A stretch of 64,000 nucleotides of DNA from an uncultured Muribaculaceae bacterium (lineage in GTDB: Bacteria > Bacteroidota > Bacteroidia > Bacteroidales > Muribaculaceae), in NCBI GenBank assembly GCA_910579845.1, contig CAJTWL010000001.1, positions 139,839-203,838 of the forward strand. The letters are read 5' to 3'. Below the pieces are notes generated by a model. The model was not told the DNA's origin. It did no database searches and saw nothing but the letters and a program-made list of their open reading frames with translations. Shown piece after piece: positions 63,469 through 64,000 of this stretch. A program made the translations under genes and the position numbers. Within the stretch, counting starts at the first letter, position 1, and each line of letters opens with the position of its first letter.

Positions 63469-64000
63469 ATGGAAAACAACAAATACGACCTTATCGTTTT
63501 AGGTTCAGGCCCAGGCGGCTATGTGGCCGCCATACGCGCATCGCAACTCGGAATGCGTACGGCAGTGGTCGAAAAAGAGAATCTTGGCGGGGTGTGCCTC
63601 AACTGGGGGTGCATACCGACAAAGGCGCTTTTAAAAAGCGCTCAGGTATTCGAGTACTTGTCGCATGCTGCGGATTACGGTATAACGGTTCCCAAAGGTG
63701 CGGACAAGGACTTTTCAAAAGTAATAGCCCGCAGCCGGGCTGTTGCTTCGCAGATGAGCAAAGGTATAGAATACCTGATGAAAAAGAATAAGATAGACGT
63801 GATAACAGGTACGGGAAAAGTATTGCCCGGACATAAAGTCGAAGTGGTGTCGCCAGACGGGGAAAAAACGCAATATCAGGCAAATAACATAATAATAGCC
63901 ACCGGGGCGCGTTCGCGCAGCCTGCCGGCTCTGCCACAGGACGGAAGCGGCATAATAGGCTACCGCGAAGCGCTTACGCTTGAAAAACAACCGGAGGCGA
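63469..64000 (+). CDS. lpdA: Dihydrolipoyl dehydrogenase, N-terminal part (runs off right edge)
   Basis: The frame is open from ATG 63469 to the window end (177 codons). The N-terminus KYDLIVLGSGPGGYVAAIRA is the FAD-binding fold, and GGVCLNWGCIPTKALLKSAQ contains the redox-active CX4C pair of flavoprotein disulphide reductases. This is the E3 component of pyruvate- and other 2-oxoacid dehydrogenase complexes or of glycine cleavage. The frame uses GGG, CGC and ATA more than its neighbours and looks richer in G+C. The NAD and interface domains are outside the window. Confidence 0.93.
   Translation, partial: MENNKYDLIVLGSGPGGYVAAIRASQLGMRTAVVEKENLGGVCLNWGCIPTKALLKSAQVFEYLSHAADYGITVPKGADKDFSKVIARSRAVASQMSKGIEYLMKKNKIDVITGTGKVLPGHKVEVVSPDGEKTQYQANNIIIATGARSRSLPALPQDGSGIIGYREALTLEKQPEA

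Overview
The window reads as chromosomal DNA of a Bacteroidales bacterium; Muribaculaceae or a close relative is my guess. Four things point there. Promoters carry the Bacteroidota -7 element TAnnTTTG, at more than twenty intergenic sites, and genes lack clear Shine-Dalgarno sites. Ribosomal protein S16 has a long Ala/Lys/Glu tail. The gene set includes Na+-NQR, an ExbB-ExbD-ExbD-TonB operon, TonB-dependent receptors with carboxypeptidase-regulatory N-domains, a BioG-BioC fusion and an epimerase-type threonine dehydrogenase. Most of the window is housekeeping DNA. I see no prophage, CRISPR array, transposase or restriction system.

Layout. 0-5.5 kb: start of a tryptophanase gene at the left edge, an HU protein next to a predicted membrane-anchored HU-LysM protein, a secreted repeat protein, rpsP and prfA. 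5.6-9.3 kb: a probable cell-wall sugar recycling pair (AmgK-like kinase fused to a RapZ C-terminal domain, plus a MurU-like nucleotidyltransferase) divergent from pgk through a symmetric promoter. 9.6-15.4 kb: exbB-exbD-exbD-tonB and a TonB-dependent receptor. 15.5-23 kb: SH3-domain protein, hisS with a DUF3843-like gene, dolichol-phosphate-mannose-synthase-like glycosyltransferase, DUF2156-like protein, membrane protein and M48 peptidase. 23.5-30.5 kb: aspartokinase, engB, gtrA, rpiB, folB, twin tRNA-Arg genes, a PstS-like lipoprotein and a TPR protein. 30.7-36.5 kb: complete nqrABCDEF. 36.6-44.4 kb: glyA, bioD, a DEDDy exonuclease with a basic tail, rfbA and bioA-bioF-bioGC, so most of biotin synthesis. 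44.5-51.6 kb: priA, two tandem outer-membrane barrels, a MIP18-family protein, lpxH, a candidate small RNA, rfbB and rfbC. 52-64 kb: a RelA-type (p)ppGpp synthetase with a degenerate hydrolase domain, a large outer-membrane receptor, a DUF4301-like protein, a lipoprotein, an alpha/beta hydrolase, the kbl/tdh threonine-degradation pair, tRNA-His and the start of lpdA.

Between the genes lie three small dispersed repeat families, described here from the sequence alone. Family A has termini around AAACTGTTTAAATTTATT and occurs as two full copies, one half copy and a mini-hairpin. Family B has termini GAACTCGTCTTGACTTATTT in two copies. Family C consists of palindromes built from TCTTTA/TAAAGA units, in two copies, each after a gene. 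Several sit in 5' leaders or at gene ends and may act as terminators or leader structures. The most distinctive items are the kinase-RapZ fusion, the HU-LysM protein, two overlapping back-to-back divergent promoters (pgk and tdh/kbl), an orphan promoter-terminator unit at about 49.7 kb, and the repeat families.
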